A stretch of DNA of 64,000 nt, taken from NCBI GenBank assembly GCA_003168335.1, contig PMSM01000012.1:62001-126000 (forward strand). The letters run 5' to 3'. The notes under the pieces are model-generated. The model did not search any database. It was not told where the DNA came from and saw only the letters and a list, made by a program, of their open reading frames with translations. Both the position numbers and the translations under genes were made by a program. Positions within the stretch are counted from its first letter, which is position 1. Each line of letters begins with the position of its first letter. The stretch is from Blastocatellia bacterium (GTDB lineage: Bacteria; Acidobacteriota; Blastocatellia; Pyrinomonadales; Pyrinomonadaceae). Shown piece by piece: positions 54,198 to 63,654 of this stretch.

Positions 54198-54611
54198 TCA
54201 GGCCCATTCCAGTGCGCCTTTGCGCCAGGCGTAGTAATAACCGACGACCAGAATTCCGATGAAGATAAGCATTTCGATCAGGGCAAACAGAGTAAATGAA
54301 AAATCCTTGCCCATAAAAATGATCGCCCACGGCAATAGAAAGATCGTCTCGACATCGAAGATCAGAAACAGCATCGCGACGATGTAATATCGGACCGTGA
54401 AGCGATCGTGCGCGCCGGTCTCGGGGTCGATGCCGCACTCGTACGGGCGCATCTTGTCTTTCCCGTATTTCCACGGCCGCAGGAAGCGACCCAGGATCAG
54501 CGGCATCACCGGAAAGGCAACTGCAAAAACAAAAAAGACCATCACCGGCAAATATGCCGTGCCCGGTCCCCCGATGTTGTGCGCAGTTGTGGTTGTTGCT
54601 TGAAGCAGCAT
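54198..54611 (-). CDS. nuoA: NADH-quinone oxidoreductase subunit A
   Basis: 137 residues with three membrane helices: YLPVMVFFVFAVAFPVMPLI, YIVAMLFLIFDVETIFLLPW and LFALIEMLIFIGILVVGYYY. The conserved loop KMRPYECGIDPETGAHDRF holds the family YECG motif, and FDVE carries the acidic pair of TM2. It is part of the membrane arm at the quinone end of complex I. First gene of a two-gene nuoA-nuoB unit. Confidence 0.97.
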   Translation of the reverse strand: MLLQATTTTAHNIGGPGTAYLPVMVFFVFAVAFPVMPLILGRFLRPWKYGKDKMRPYECGIDPETGAHDRFTVRYYIVAMLFLIFDVETIFLLPWAIIFMGKDFSFTLFALIEMLIFIGILVVGYYYAWRKGALEWA

Positions 54612-54956
54612 CGCTCTCCGAAAGATTACTTGCTCCGCGAAAGAAATTACTTGTTAAGGCCTTACCGCGAAAATATTAAGTGCCACGCGAGATCAATGTC
54701 AATGAAAGAGTTGCGTTTATGGAGTGCGCCGACCTGTCGGCGCTTTGGAATCCGGCGACTACGTTACAGAACCGGGAGCGGTAGCGACCGGGTTGCGCCG
54801 CGACACAGAACTGGGCGAAGTCTTCTGAGCGACTACATAACCCGCTCGCTACCGCGAGCGGTTCCGTACCGAAAGCGGTGAGAGGTCACCGCACTCCAAA
54901 TCTACCAACTGGTAGCGCTTTCAATCTGGTAAGCTAACCTCGTCGCTAATCAAGCT
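54612..54956. other. Repeat-filled spacer upstream of nuoA
   Basis: Contains tggagtgcgccgacctgtcg/gcggtgagaggtcaccgcac flanking arms and, inside them, the facing pair of GAGCGGTAGCGACC repeats (54761-54794 and 54838-54870). The promoter for nuoA should lie near 54620-54680, where the sequence is A/T-rich. No gene. Confidence 0.65.
54761..54870. repeat. Facing pair of GAGCGGTAGCGACC repeats
   Basis: Forward copy 54761-54794 (acagaaccgggagcggtagc then gaccgggtt) and reverse partner 54838-54870 (aacccgctcgctaccgcgag then cggttccgtacc). Same arrangement and almost the same spacing as 33745-33841. Confidence 0.8.
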
Positions 54957-55709
54957 TTATTTAAAGATCGAAAACCCTGCAAAGATCATCTGCACGTCCA
55001 CGCCCGGATTGAACGTTGCCCGGTAGCCGTTCGAAATGTGTTGGTATTTGTAGCCGATCGTAAATGCTCGGCGGTTGCTGTTGACGATTTGGACGCCGCC
55101 GCTGAAATCAAAAGTGAAGTTGAAGCGCGCGGCGCCGGCAAGGGGCACCTGTTCGTTAAAGTAGAGGAAGCCCCCCGTGGCTTGACCGAATGGTTGCACG
55201 CGCCGGTTGCGACGGAAGTTGAACTTCAAACCGATCGGCGCCAGGCCCCAGCCGTACACACTCTTGCGAGTTTGCGTGACTGTGAAGCCGCCCGTGCCAT
55301 TCGGCACGAACGTGGATCGGTTGTTCGAAAGAATTGAGAGCGGGATAGCGTCGATGGTCCATTCAAACGCGACGGTCTTGCTGGTCTTAAGCACGCGCCC
55401 GTAGCGCAAGCCAATGTTGCCGAATTTCGCATCCGGCGTCTTGCCGATCAAGGTGGTCGCGTCGAACGAGATGCCGCCCCAAACCCCGAACTCGTTCCAA
55501 CGTTTCTGAATTCCTTCGGTTGATGCTGGGTTTGATGATTGAGCAGCGCTGTTCGCCGCTGATGAGGAAGCCGTGTCGTTAGCTTGCGCCGATACAACTA
55601 CAGTCGAAACGAGCATCAGCAAGCAAGCGCATGTAGCACGTTGAATGACTCTGTTTGAAAACAAACTCGAGCAGTGAGATCGCCGGGAGTGGTGAGGACT
55701 ATTACGCAC
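54957..55709 (-). CDS. PagL-like lipid A deacylase (acyloxyacyl hydrolase family)
   Basis: 250 residues from a GTG with GGAAGG upstream. Signal peptide ATCACLLMLVSTVVVSAQ. An eight-stranded outer-membrane barrel is suggested by alternating strands (YGWGLAPIGLKFNFRRNRRV; QPFGQATGGFLYFN). The C-terminal signature YKYQHISNGYRATFNPGVDV holds the His-x-Ser pair of PagL active sites, and the chain ends in GFSIFK, typical for this family. It would trim a fatty acid from lipid A. Monocistronic. Confidence 0.8.
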   Translation of the reverse strand: MRNSPHHSRRSHCSSLFSNRVIQRATCACLLMLVSTVVVSAQANDTASSSAANSAAQSSNPASTEGIQKRWNEFGVWGGISFDATTLIGKTPDAKFGNIGLRYGRVLKTSKTVAFEWTIDAIPLSILSNNRSTFVPNGTGGFTVTQTRKSVYGWGLAPIGLKFNFRRNRRVQPFGQATGGFLYFNEQVPLAGAARFNFTFDFSGGVQIVNSNRRAFTIGYKYQHISNGYRATFNPGVDVQMIFAGFSIFK

Positions 55710-55791
55710 AATCTATCCTTCCATAATCTAAGGCGTCCGGCCTGCCGGATCCACCGAGGTCGACTGCCGGACTCTTTGACCACGAAAAAGG

Positions 55792-57030
55792 CTACGGGTT
55801 GGCCTGGGGTCGTTTAATAACTTCTGGGTTCCTTAACGGTCCCGGATCAATCAGTCTCAATCGTGGTATCAGCTCATAGTAGCGCGGCGGCAAGCGGTAC
55901 GCGTTGTTGCGCGCTTCTTCCCACATTGTCCCAGCGCCGATTTGATTCGACCCATAGTCGATCCACATATAGCCTCGCTCGGTTCCCGTTCCGCAGGCGT
56001 TGCCCCAGTTCGTGCCCCACGAATTCTTGATGAGCCATGCGTGCTTGGGATCGCTCCACCCGATAATCGTTACGAAGTGGCCACACACGGCGCCATTGAT
56101 CGGTCCGCTCGCAGGACACGGCTTCATCGCTTCGGTGGCATAATCGTCGTCCTTGTACACCGACGGCCCTGTATAAGCGACAAAGCTATCGGTCACTCCA
56201 ATCCATGAGACCACGGGCCCGTGCTCGCACATCGCGGCTTTGATTTCTGAAATGCTCGGTATCTGTTCCGTGTCACTCACGAAACCGGCGACCAGGGCTT
56301 GATACGGTTTGGTAAAGTCATTGACGTCCGCAGTACCGTTCGTACCTGAGTCAGGCAGGTTTGCTTCGGTTGTGGTGCCGGTGGAAACCAGAAAGTCTAT
56401 CGCCCCCTTCGTGCCGCCGCCCTTGCAAGTGCCGGCGCCGCTATTGGAAACAATGAACTGCTCAGAGCCGTCAACCGTCAAATTGTTCCGAATCAAATAG
56501 CTTGATTCCAAGGGAGCCATAGCGCCGTACGCCCAACAGTTGCCGCAACCCTGGGACTTCACGGGTGTAACCTTGCCCGACCAACGCCAATCAAAGGTCT
56601 TCGATCCCGCGTTGCAACTGACGGTCAGTTCCGGCAGTCTCGTCCTAATATTCGGGTCTAACTTGATGGCCGCATCGCGCGCCTGACGATCGATCGTTAT
56701 GATCTCTCGGGCGATGACGTTCTGCTTCCTGGCAATCTCCAGAAGGTTCGCCGGCAGGATCCCACCAGTCATACTTTGAGCGCTGCGTTCCATCGCCGAC
56801 GTGTAACCGACCTCAAATCCCAGATTGTGTTCTTTGATCCGCTGGCGTATTTCGGCGAGTTTCTGGCGAACCGCCGGTGGCGCCGTTTGCTCGCGCCTGG
56901 CATAGTCCTGCGTCGCGTTCGTCTGCACGGTCGTTTGCCTTGTGTTCTGGGTCGAAGCCGGCGCCGCGAGCACGATAGCCAGCCCGACGAACACCAGAGC
57001 GACAATCAATTTATGAGTTGTGCGGTTCAT
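55792..57030 (-). CDS. Secreted papain-like (C1) cysteine protease
   Basis: 412 residues from ATG 57030 with AGGAG upstream; a longer frame has no support. Signal peptide LIVALVFVGLAIVLAAPAST. A propeptide-like helical region (AVRQKLAEIRQRIKEHNLGF) precedes the mature domain. VTPVKSQGCGNCWAYGAMAP holds the oxyanion Gln and catalytic Cys165; the catalytic His is in CGHFVTIIGWSD and the Asn in AWLIKNSWGTNWG, so the triad is complete. The propeptide F-G-x-N-x-x-D-like segment NLGFEVGYTSAM suggests zymogen control. Bacterial C1A enzymes of this type are uncommon; function is unknown. Confidence 0.93.
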   Translation of the reverse strand: MNRTTHKLIVALVFVGLAIVLAAPASTQNTRQTTVQTNATQDYARREQTAPPAVRQKLAEIRQRIKEHNLGFEVGYTSAMERSAQSMTGGILPANLLEIARKQNVIAREIITIDRQARDAAIKLDPNIRTRLPELTVSCNAGSKTFDWRWSGKVTPVKSQGCGNCWAYGAMAPLESSYLIRNNLTVDGSEQFIVSNSGAGTCKGGGTKGAIDFLVSTGTTTEANLPDSGTNGTADVNDFTKPYQALVAGFVSDTEQIPSISEIKAAMCEHGPVVSWIGVTDSFVAYTGPSVYKDDDYATEAMKPCPASGPINGAVCGHFVTIIGWSDPKHAWLIKNSWGTNWGNACGTGTERGYMWIDYGSNQIGAGTMWEEARNNAYRLPPRYYELIPRLRLIDPGPLRNPEVIKRPQANP

Positions 57031-57199
57031 GTTTTCTCCTCTTGCTTTGTCAAAGCCGAAGCGAGTGCGCAACGGGCTTGGCGATCGCAGCGATTGTTGG
57101 GTGGAAAATTTTATCTAGCCGATGCCGCAACGATCAATGACTTGTGACTCGTATTCTTGCCCTTTCCCTCGTTTTTCTCAAGGAGTTTGCCAAAAAGAC

Positions 57200-57694
57200 C
57201 TACGCGTCGTGCTGCGTACGCCCCGCAAGCAAAGCTACGGAATGGCTAAGAACGGGTTTGATTACCGCAAAGCTTTCGCGTACCGCTTTCGGCGAGCCGG
57301 GAAGATTGACGATCAGCGTGCCCGATCGAATCCCGCAGACACCGCGCGAGATCATGGCCATCGGGGTGTGCTTCAGGGTCTCCATTCGCATCGCTTCCGC
57401 CAGACCGGGAGCTTCGCGTTCGATCACGCGCAGAGTCGCTTCCGGCGTGTTGTCGCGCGGCCCGAAGCCGGTGCCGCCAGTTGTCATGATCAGGTTGACA
57501 CCCGGGCGACCCGCGTACGAGCGCAGTCTATCCGCCAACGGCTCGAGATCGTCATTGACGATTTCCTTCGCGACGATCTCCGCGCCGAGTTCGGTTAGTA
57601 GTTGGACCAGCGTGGCGCCGGATTCATCTTCACGCTCGCCCACGGAGCAGGCGTCGCTGGAGGTGATCACCACGGCGTGTATCTGAATCGACAT
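57200..57694 (-). CDS. moaB: Molybdenum cofactor protein, MoaB/Mog family
   Basis: 164 residues from ATG 57694; upstream in-frame ATGs overlap the CoA-binding gene. SIQIHAVVITSSDACSVGER is the N-terminal strand; VNLIMTTGGTGFGPRDNTPE with ATLRVIEREAPGLAEAMR is the molybdopterin-binding signature, and VCGIRSGTLIVNLPGSPKAV closes the fold. It adenylylates molybdopterin or an equivalent step of Moco assembly. It starts 8 bases after the stop of the CoA-binding gene, so the two are cotranscribed. Confidence 0.93.
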   Translation of the reverse strand: MSIQIHAVVITSSDACSVGEREDESGATLVQLLTELGAEIVAKEIVNDDLEPLADRLRSYAGRPGVNLIMTTGGTGFGPRDNTPEATLRVIEREAPGLAEAMRMETLKHTPMAMISRGVCGIRSGTLIVNLPGSPKAVRESFAVIKPVLSHSVALLAGRTQHDA

Positions 57695-57702
57695 AAGAAT
57701 TT

Positions 57703-58113
57703 CTAAACACGTCGTCGTGCGTGTTCTTTCAGCCAACAACGATCCATGACGACCATCAATCCGGCATCCAACGCGCGTTGCGCGGCTTCGTCATCGATCA
57801 CGCCTTCCTGCAACCACACCGCTTTGGCGCCGACGGCGATTGCTTCATCAACGACTGCGCCGGCTTCTTCGGATCGGCGGAAGACGTCAACCAGATCGAT
57901 CTTTTCTGGTACATCGGCGAGTGAGCGGTAAGCCTTTTCACCAAGCACTTCGATCTCGTTGGGATTAACTGGAATGATTCGATAGCCTGCGCGCTGCATG
58001 TAACCCGCCACACCGTAGGAAGGTCGCGTGGGCTTGGAAGATAAGCCGACGATCGCGATCGTGCGGCACTCTTTGAGGATTCGTTCGATCGTTTCCGGAC
58101 TGTTGATTTCCAA
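57703..58113 (-). CDS. CoA-binding-domain protein
   Basis: 136 residues from a TTG start. CRTIAIVGLSSKPTRPSYGV, then AGYRIIPVNPNEIEVLGEKA, DLVDVFRRSEEAGAVVDEAI and AVWLQEGVIDDEAAQRALDA are the Rossmann-like CoA_binding_2 blocks. These stand-alone proteins bind CoA or nucleotides and are widespread; the biological role is open. Followed by moaB on the same transcript. Confidence 0.9.
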   Translation of the reverse strand: MEINSPETIERILKECRTIAIVGLSSKPTRPSYGVAGYMQRAGYRIIPVNPNEIEVLGEKAYRSLADVPEKIDLVDVFRRSEEAGAVVDEAIAVGAKAVWLQEGVIDDEAAQRALDAGLMVVMDRCWLKEHARRRV

Positions 58114-58131
58114 AGTGAATGCTCGTTTGCG

Positions 58132-58290
58132 GCTTGGCCGCCTGATGTGCGGAAAGGCTTCGCCTTTCCGGCCCGAGGCTTATTGATTCTAGAGGCTATG
58201 CCTCCTGGTTCGAGAGCCGGAGGCGCAGCCTCCTCAATCTCAAAGATGAGTTAACGGAAAGGCAGCGCCTTTCCGCACATCAGGGGGCAA
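58132..58290. repeat. Palindromes of the GGAAAGGC/GCCTTTCC type
   Basis: Units gtgcggaaaggcttcgcctttccg (near 58148), gaggctatgcctcc, ggaggcgcagcctcc and cggaaaggcagcgcctttccgc (near 58256) lie in the spacer between the CoA-binding gene and the SdpI gene. The gtttgcggcttggccgcctgatg/catcaggg ends form an outer pair. Same family as 31897-32055. Confidence 0.75.
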
Positions 58291-58306
58291 AGCCCTTTTC
58301 ATGGCA

Positions 58307-58639
58307 TTACATTCTGCGCAAAGCCATGAGGGAATGTATGACCGCGCCGGTAAGAGAGGCCAGCGACACAACCAACAAAGTCAGCGCCGCGGTCTTTGGG
58401 TGGATGCTCTTCTGCATTGCGAACACCACCAACGCCGTTATGATTACTATCAATCCCGCCAACACCATGTTGCGACCGGCGACCCGGTTCGCCGGATACC
58501 ACAAGTTCGGATTAGACATAGTGCGCGGCGTGCGAAAGCCATAAAATCCGTTCGGCGGCACCTTGTCATAAATCATTGGCAAAGAGATCGCGATCAGAAA
58601 CACTCCACCTATTCCATACAGCAAGAAAACTGATCCCAT
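58307..58639 (-). CDS. SdpI-family membrane protein
   Basis: 110 residues, three membrane helices. YDKVPPNGFYGFRTPRTMSN followed by NLWYPANRVAGRNMVLAGL is the SdpI signature (vppN..yGiRtp.t..n...W...n). In Bacillus the family gives immunity against the SdpC toxin; in other phyla its function is undefined. It starts 3 bases after the carB stop, so it is cotranscribed with carB. Confidence 0.92.
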   Translation of the reverse strand: MGSVFLLYGIGGVFLIAISLPMIYDKVPPNGFYGFRTPRTMSNPNLWYPANRVAGRNMVLAGLIVIITALVVFAMQKSIHPKTAALTLLVVSLASLTGAVIHSLMALRRM

Positions 58640-58642
58640 GTT

Positions 58643-61600
58643 TTAAGCTCCTATCGCAGCTTTGTTATGCAGGTCCTGCAAAGCATACACCGCGAACTCT
58701 TTTTGCGTCGTCCGTGAACTGAGCGCTTCAACCAGAGCCTGGGCGCCGGTCATTGTCGTCACACACGGAACGTTGTATTGCAAAGCTGCGCGACGGATCG
58801 CCTGCTCATCGTAATGCGAAGCCCGGCCCAGCGGAGTGTTAATTACCAGAGCCACCTCGCCCTGCTTGATGTGATCGGCAACGTTGGGACGTCCTTCGTT
58901 AACTTTGAAGACGGTGGCGACGTCCAAACCGACTTCACGCAGGCGCGCCGCGGTCCCGATAGTCGCCATCAAGTCAAAACCAAGACGCTTCAGACGCCGC
59001 GCGATCAAAGCAGCCTGACCTTTGTCCGCTTCATTCACACTAATGAACGCCGTGCCGCTTCCCGGCAGATTAATACCTGCCCCAGTCATCGCCTTTGCAT
59101 ACGCTTCGCCAAAAGTCTCACCGATACCCATAACCTCTCCGGTCGAGTGCATTTCCGGACTGAGAACGGGATCGACGCCGGGGAACTTTCGGAACGGAAA
59201 GACAGGCGACTTGATATAGAAACGATCCACGGTTAGCTCGTCCGGCAGACCAAATTCTTTCAGCTTTCGTCCGGCCATGACCAGCGCGGCAATGCGAGCG
59301 ATCGGGACGCCGGTGGCCTTGGAAACAAAGGGCACGGTTCGGGATGCTCGTGGATTAACTTCGAGCACGTAAACGCGATCGTCTTTGATGGCGAACTGAA
59401 TGTTCATCAGCCCGTTCACGGTCAAAGCGGTCGCGAGCCTGCGCGTGTAATGCCGCATCGTGTCGAGGTGCTCTGCGGCGATGCGCACCGGAGGCAGCAC
59501 GCATGATGAATCGCCTGAGTGAATCCCGGCTTCTTCGATGTGCTCCTGGATTCCGGCAATCACGCACGCGGTGCCATCGGCCAGGGCATCAACGTCAAAT
59601 TCTGCCGCCTGCTCGAGAAACTTATCGATCAAGACGGGCCGATCGTGCGAGAAATCCACGGCGGCGCGCATGTAGTCGTCGAGAGTTTCTTCGTCATAGA
59701 CGATCGCCATTGCCCGACCGCCCAGGACATAACTCGGACGCACGAGTACCGGATAACCGATGCGCACGGCAATCTCTCTCGCTTCTTCAATCGAGATAGC
59801 TGTGCCGTTCTCAGGTTGCGGAATTCCCAGTTCGCTCAACAGCGAGCCAAAGCGCCTTCGATCTTCAGCCAGGTCGATCGAGTCCGGTGACGTGCCGATG
59901 ATTGGGACGCCGGCTTCGTGCAGGCGCATGGCCAGATTCAAAGGTGTCTGGCCGCCGAACTGGACGATGACACCCGTGGGCTTCTCAACGTCGACGATGT
60001 TCATCACGTCTTCAAAAGTGAGCGGCTCGAAGTACAAACGATCGGACGTGTCATAGTCGGTCGAGACGGTTTCCGGATTGCAGTTGACCATGATCGTTTC
60101 CCAGCCGGCTTCGTGCAGCGCGAATGACGCATGGCAACAGCAGTAATCGAACTCGATCCCCTGGCCGATCCGGTTCGGGCCTGAACCGAGAATCATGATC
60201 TTCTGCCGATCGGTGGGCTGCGCTTCGTCTTCTTCTTCGTAAGTCGAGTAGAGGTATGGCGTGTAGGATTCGAATTCAGCGCCGCAAGTGTCTACGCGTT
60301 TGTAGACCGGAATCAGGCCGAGAGTCTTACGATGTGCGCGGACTTCGTCTTCGGTGCGATTGGTCAAGTAAGCGAGCCGGCGATCTGAGAGCGCGGCTTC
60401 TTTGAAAGCGCGCAAAAGATCAAGCGGAATTTCTTCCAGGGACTTGCCCTCAATCTGCTCCTGAATCTCCATCACCTGCTTGAGCTGATCCAGGAACCAT
60501 CGATCGATGCGCGACAGCCGATAGATTTCATCGATCGACCATCCGTGTTCCAGCGCATAGGTGATGTACGAGAACCTCTGCGAGTTTGGCCGCGCCAGTT
60601 TTCTTTGCAGCTCGTCGTCGGATACGTCTTCCAGGCGCAGGGGCTTGACTGCTTCCAGCGAACGCAGGCCTTTGAAGAGTGATTCCTTGAACGTGCGGCC
60701 GATGGCCATCACTTCGCCGACGGATTTCATCTGCGTGCCGAGCACGTCTTCGGCGTCGCGAAACTTTTCAAAATTCCATTTCGGAATCTTGGTGACCACA
60801 TAGTCGATAGTCGGCTCGAAAGAAGCCGGGGTCTTTTTCGTGATGTCGTTGGGAATTTCGTCGAGCGTGTAGCCGACAGCGAGCTTGGCGGCAATCTTGG
60901 CGATCGGAAATCCCGTGGCTTTTGATGCCAATGCGGACGACCGGGAAACGCGTGGGTTCATCTCAATGATGCGGATTTCGCCATCGTCGGGATTTACCGC
61001 AAACTGAATATTCGAGCCGCCGGTCTCAACACCGACTTTGCGAATAATGGTAATCGCCATGTCGCGCATCTGCTGGTATTCACGATCGGTGAGGGTCTGG
61101 GCCGGAGCAACGGTGATCGAGTCGCCAGTGTGCACGCCCATTGGATCAAAGTTCTCAATCGAGCAGATGATCACGACGTTGTCGGCGAGGTCACGCATTA
61201 CCTCCAGCTCGAACTCTTTCCAGCCCAGGATCGATTCTTCGATCAGCACTTCATGGATCGGCGATGCAGCCAGGCCGTTGCGCACGATCTCTTCGAACTC
61301 TTCCGGATTAAACGCGGTGCCGGCTCCCGTGCCGCCCAGAGTGAACGACGGGCGAATGATCGCGGGATAGCCCGTCTCTTCCACGATCACTTCAGCGTCC
61401 GCCCATGACTTCGCGAAACCGCCGCGGGGCATCGGCAACCCAACTTCATCCATTGCCTTTTTGAACAGCAGGCGATCTTCAGCAATCTTGATCGCTTCGC
61501 GCTTGGCGCCGATCATCTCGACGCCGCATTCTTCCAGTATTCCTGAATCCGCCAGGTCGATGGCGAGATTGAGCGCCGTCTGTCCGCCCACCGTTGGCAG

Positions 61601-61858
61601 CAGCGCGTCAGGCCGCTCGCGTCTGATGATGGCTGAGACTGATTCAACGGTGAGCGGTTCGATGTAAGTCCGATCGGCCATTTCCGGATCGGTCATGATG
61701 GTCGCCGGATTCGAATTGACCAGGACGACTTCGTAACCTTCCTGCCGCAGCGCTTTGCACGCCTGCGTGCCTGAGTAGTCAAACTCGCAGGCCTGTCCGA
61801 TCACGATGGGACCGGAACCGATGATTAGAATCTTGTGAATGTCCGTGCGCTTGGGCAT
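58643..61858 (-). CDS. carB: Carbamoyl phosphate synthase large subunit
   Basis: 1071 residues, full length. Two ATP-grasp halves are visible: the first starts [20 protein letters not shown] with [17 protein letters not shown], the second starts [20 protein letters not shown] with [20 protein letters not shown]. The C-terminal MGS-like regulatory domain follows ([37 protein letters not shown]). It makes carbamoyl phosphate for arginine and pyrimidines from ammonia supplied by CarA; carA is not in the window. It lies head-to-head with the TPR gene across 89 bases. Confidence 0.98.
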   Translation of the reverse strand: MPKRTDIHKILIIGSGPIVIGQACEFDYSGTQACKALRQEGYEVVLVNSNPATIMTDPEMADRTYIEPLTVESVSAIIRRERPDALLPTVGGQTALNLAIDLADSGILEECGVEMIGAKREAIKIAEDRLLFKKAMDEVGLPMPRGGFAKSWADAEVIVEETGYPAIIRPSFTLGGTGAGTAFNPEEFEEIVRNGLAASPIHEVLIEESILGWKEFELEVMRDLADNVVIICSIENFDPMGVHTGDSITVAPAQTLTDREYQQMRDMAITIIRKVGVETGGSNIQFAVNPDDGEIRIIEMNPRVSRSSALASKATGFPIAKIAAKLAVGYTLDEIPNDITKKTPASFEPTIDYVVTKIPKWNFEKFRDAEDVLGTQMKSVGEVMAIGRTFKESLFKGLRSLEAVKPLRLEDVSDDELQRKLARPNSQRFSYITYALEHGWSIDEIYRLSRIDRWFLDQLKQVMEIQEQIEGKSLEEIPLDLLRAFKEAALSDRRLAYLTNRTEDEVRAHRKTLGLIPVYKRVDTCGAEFESYTPYLYSTYEEEDEAQPTDRQKIMILGSGPNRIGQGIEFDYCCCHASFALHEAGWETIMVNCNPETVSTDYDTSDRLYFEPLTFEDVMNIVDVEKPTGVIVQFGGQTPLNLAMRLHEAGVPIIGTSPDSIDLAEDRRRFGSLLSELGIPQPENGTAISIEEAREIAVRIGYPVLVRPSYVLGGRAMAIVYDEETLDDYMRAAVDFSHDRPVLIDKFLEQAAEFDVDALADGTACVIAGIQEHIEEAGIHSGDSSCVLPPVRIAAEHLDTMRHYTRRLATALTVNGLMNIQFAIKDDRVYVLEVNPRASRTVPFVSKATGVPIARIAALVMAGRKLKEFGLPDELTVDRFYIKSPVFPFRKFPGVDPVLSPEMHSTGEVMGIGETFGEAYAKAMTGAGINLPGSGTAFISVNEADKGQAALIARRLKRLGFDLMATIGTAARLREVGLDVATVFKVNEGRPNVADHIKQGEVALVINTPLGRASHYDEQAIRRAALQYNVPCVTTMTGAQALVEALSSRTTQKEFAVYALQDLHNKAAIGA

Positions 61859-61947
61859 CTGATAACCAACATCATTCTGATTGGACTTGCATAAAGTCGA
61901 GACATTTTACATAACTATCAGGTTTAGACGAATTGAGCCGCAGACCC

Positions 61948-62898
61948 ATGTCAAAAATCAAGGCCGCCTATCTTATAGTCTTTCTTCTTGGCCTCAGCTT
62001 CCAAGCTGCGCTCGCGCAAAGTCCTGCCACGGCAGAAGACTACAACAATCGGGGTCTTGAACGGCAAAACAAGGGCGATATTGACGGCGCGATTGAAGAT
62101 TACACCAAAGCAGTCGGGCTCAAAGCAAAGCCGGGTACGATTGCGACCGCCTATAACAACCGCGCCAATGCCCGAATGAGTAAGAATGATTTCGAAGGCG
62201 CGATTGCCGATTACACAAAAGCCATTCAAGTCCAGCCTAACGATTTCGAGAACTACTACAATCGGGGTGTTGCCCGGTCGGCAAAGGGCGACAATGACGG
62301 CGCGATTGAAGATTTTTCGCGCGCGATAGTAATGTCGCCGCAGTTTCCGCTTGCTTACAACAATCGCGGCAATGCCCGCAAGGCAAAGGGCGATGCCGAT
62401 GGCGCCATCGCGGACTATAGCAAAGCGCTGGAGCAGCAGCCGCGTTACGCGGAAGCCTATTACAATCGCGGGGTGGCGTTTCAGAGCAAAGCAGATTTCG
62501 ACGGCGCCATTAGAGATTACTCGGCGGCTCTGGTACTGGCGCCACGCTTTACAGACGCATACGTCAACCGGGGCCAGGCAAAACAGAGCAAGCACGATCT
62601 CGACGGAGCCATCGCGGATTACAACGCCGCGCTGGAACTCAAGACCGACGAAGCCGGGATCTACTTTGCGCGCGCTACGGCCCGGCACGAAAAAAGAGAT
62701 TTGAATGGCGCTCTGAGAGATTATTCAAAAACAATTGAACTCGATCCTGCCGCTGCAGAGGCCTACGCCAACCGCGCAGTGATCGAGAGCTTGCAGGGAA
62801 AGAGATCTCTGGCCGATCAGGACTTTGAAAAGGCGTTTAAGTTGGCTCCGAGTCTGAAGGCGCGGTTCAAGGAGTTCATTGAAGGACGAAGGCCGTGA
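61948..62898 (+). CDS. Secreted TPR-repeat protein
   Basis: 316 residues from ATG 61948; a TTG five codons earlier is also open. Signal peptide AAYLIVFLLGLSFQAALAQ. About eight TPR units of 34 residues follow, recognisable as AYNNRANARMSKNDFEGAIA, YYNRGVARSAKGDNDGAIED and so on, with consensus xYxNRGxAxxxKGDxDGAIxDY. These fold into a protein-binding superhelix, probably in the periplasm. The even unit spacing points to recent internal duplication. Thioredoxin-like gene follows after 55 bases, maybe in one unit. Confidence 0.93.
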   Translation: MSKIKAAYLIVFLLGLSFQAALAQSPATAEDYNNRGLERQNKGDIDGAIEDYTKAVGLKAKPGTIATAYNNRANARMSKNDFEGAIADYTKAIQVQPNDFENYYNRGVARSAKGDNDGAIEDFSRAIVMSPQFPLAYNNRGNARKAKGDADGAIADYSKALEQQPRYAEAYYNRGVAFQSKADFDGAIRDYSAALVLAPRFTDAYVNRGQAKQSKHDLDGAIADYNAALELKTDEAGIYFARATARHEKRDLNGALRDYSKTIELDPAAAEAYANRAVIESLQGKRSLADQDFEKAFKLAPSLKARFKEFIEGRRP

Positions 62899-62953
62899 GT
62901 TCTGACGACCCGAAGGCGGAGTATATAATGCCGATCGGCTTGCAAGAATCGAG

Positions 62954-63484
62954 ATGAAACCCAACACCCGACGAACATCGCTCTCAGTCACATTCCTCGC
63001 TGCTCTCTTGTTGACTTCCTCGTCATTCAGCCAAAAGCCTTCCGCGCGAAATGACAATGAAGTGCTTGAACCTGTTTCGGTCAAGAAGGACCTGTACCCC
63101 GCCGATGTCGACGCGAAAAGAGAGATCGACGAAGCGTTAAAGACGGCGGCTCTTGAAGCGAAACGAGTTCTACTCGTCTTCGGAGCGAACTGGTGTTATG
63201 ACTGCCACGTGCTCGATCGCGCATTGCACGAAGGATCAGCGGGGCATGTCATGAAGGAAAGCTTTCTGCTCGTGCACGTCGATATCGGCGAAGGGGATCA
63301 GAACCTCGATCTGTTAAGGAAGTACAAAGTCCCTCTGGAAAAGGGCGTGCCCGCGGTAGCCATCCTCGGCAGTGATGGGAGGCTGCTCTACAGCAGCGGT
63401 GACGGCGAGTTCGAAGCCGCGCGGAAGATGCTGAAGAAGGATCTGGCGGCGTTCCTCTTGCGCTGGAAAAAGCCGGGGCGGTAG
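62954..63484 (+). CDS. Secreted thioredoxin-like protein
   Basis: 176 residues. Signal peptide LSVTFLAALLLTSSSFSQ. The thioredoxin core is RVLLVFGANWCYDCHVLDRA, with a CYDC active site instead of CGPC, then FLLVHVDIGEGDQNLDLLRK and the cis-Pro loop KGVPAVAILGSDGRLLYSS. The Cys-Tyr-Asp-Cys motif is found in thiol oxidoreductases of the DsbD-gamma/thioredoxin_7 kind. Redox role in the periplasm is inferred. Its stop codon TAG lies inside a palindromic repeat (63481-63549) that follows without a gap. Confidence 0.9.
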   Translation: MKPNTRRTSLSVTFLAALLLTSSSFSQKPSARNDNEVLEPVSVKKDLYPADVDAKREIDEALKTAALEAKRVLLVFGANWCYDCHVLDRALHEGSAGHVMKESFLLVHVDIGEGDQNLDLLRKYKVPLEKGVPAVAILGSDGRLLYSSGDGEFEAARKMLKKDLAAFLLRWKKPGR

Positions 63485-63549
63485 CCCGACCGTAAGGGAG
63501 GACGTTGTCTGTATTCTTATTGGAGCGCCCTCCCTTACAGTCTGGCTAC
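63481..63549. repeat. TAGCCCGACC palindromic repeat pair at gene end
   Basis: Left arm 63481-63501 (gtagcccgaccgtaagggag then g) and right arm 63529-63549 are reverse complements with 2 mismatches in 21, around a 27-base loop. The first bases overlap the end of the thioredoxin-like gene. It may also terminate transcription. Confidence 0.85.
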
Positions 63550-63654
63550 TGGCCCATTTGGTTCACGGGCAACTGCTCTCTTGAGTAACCCCGCGCTTTT
63601 TGATAGCTTGCTCGGCGTTCCCCAGGTGTCTCTCAAAACAAGCAAGGGAGTCGA

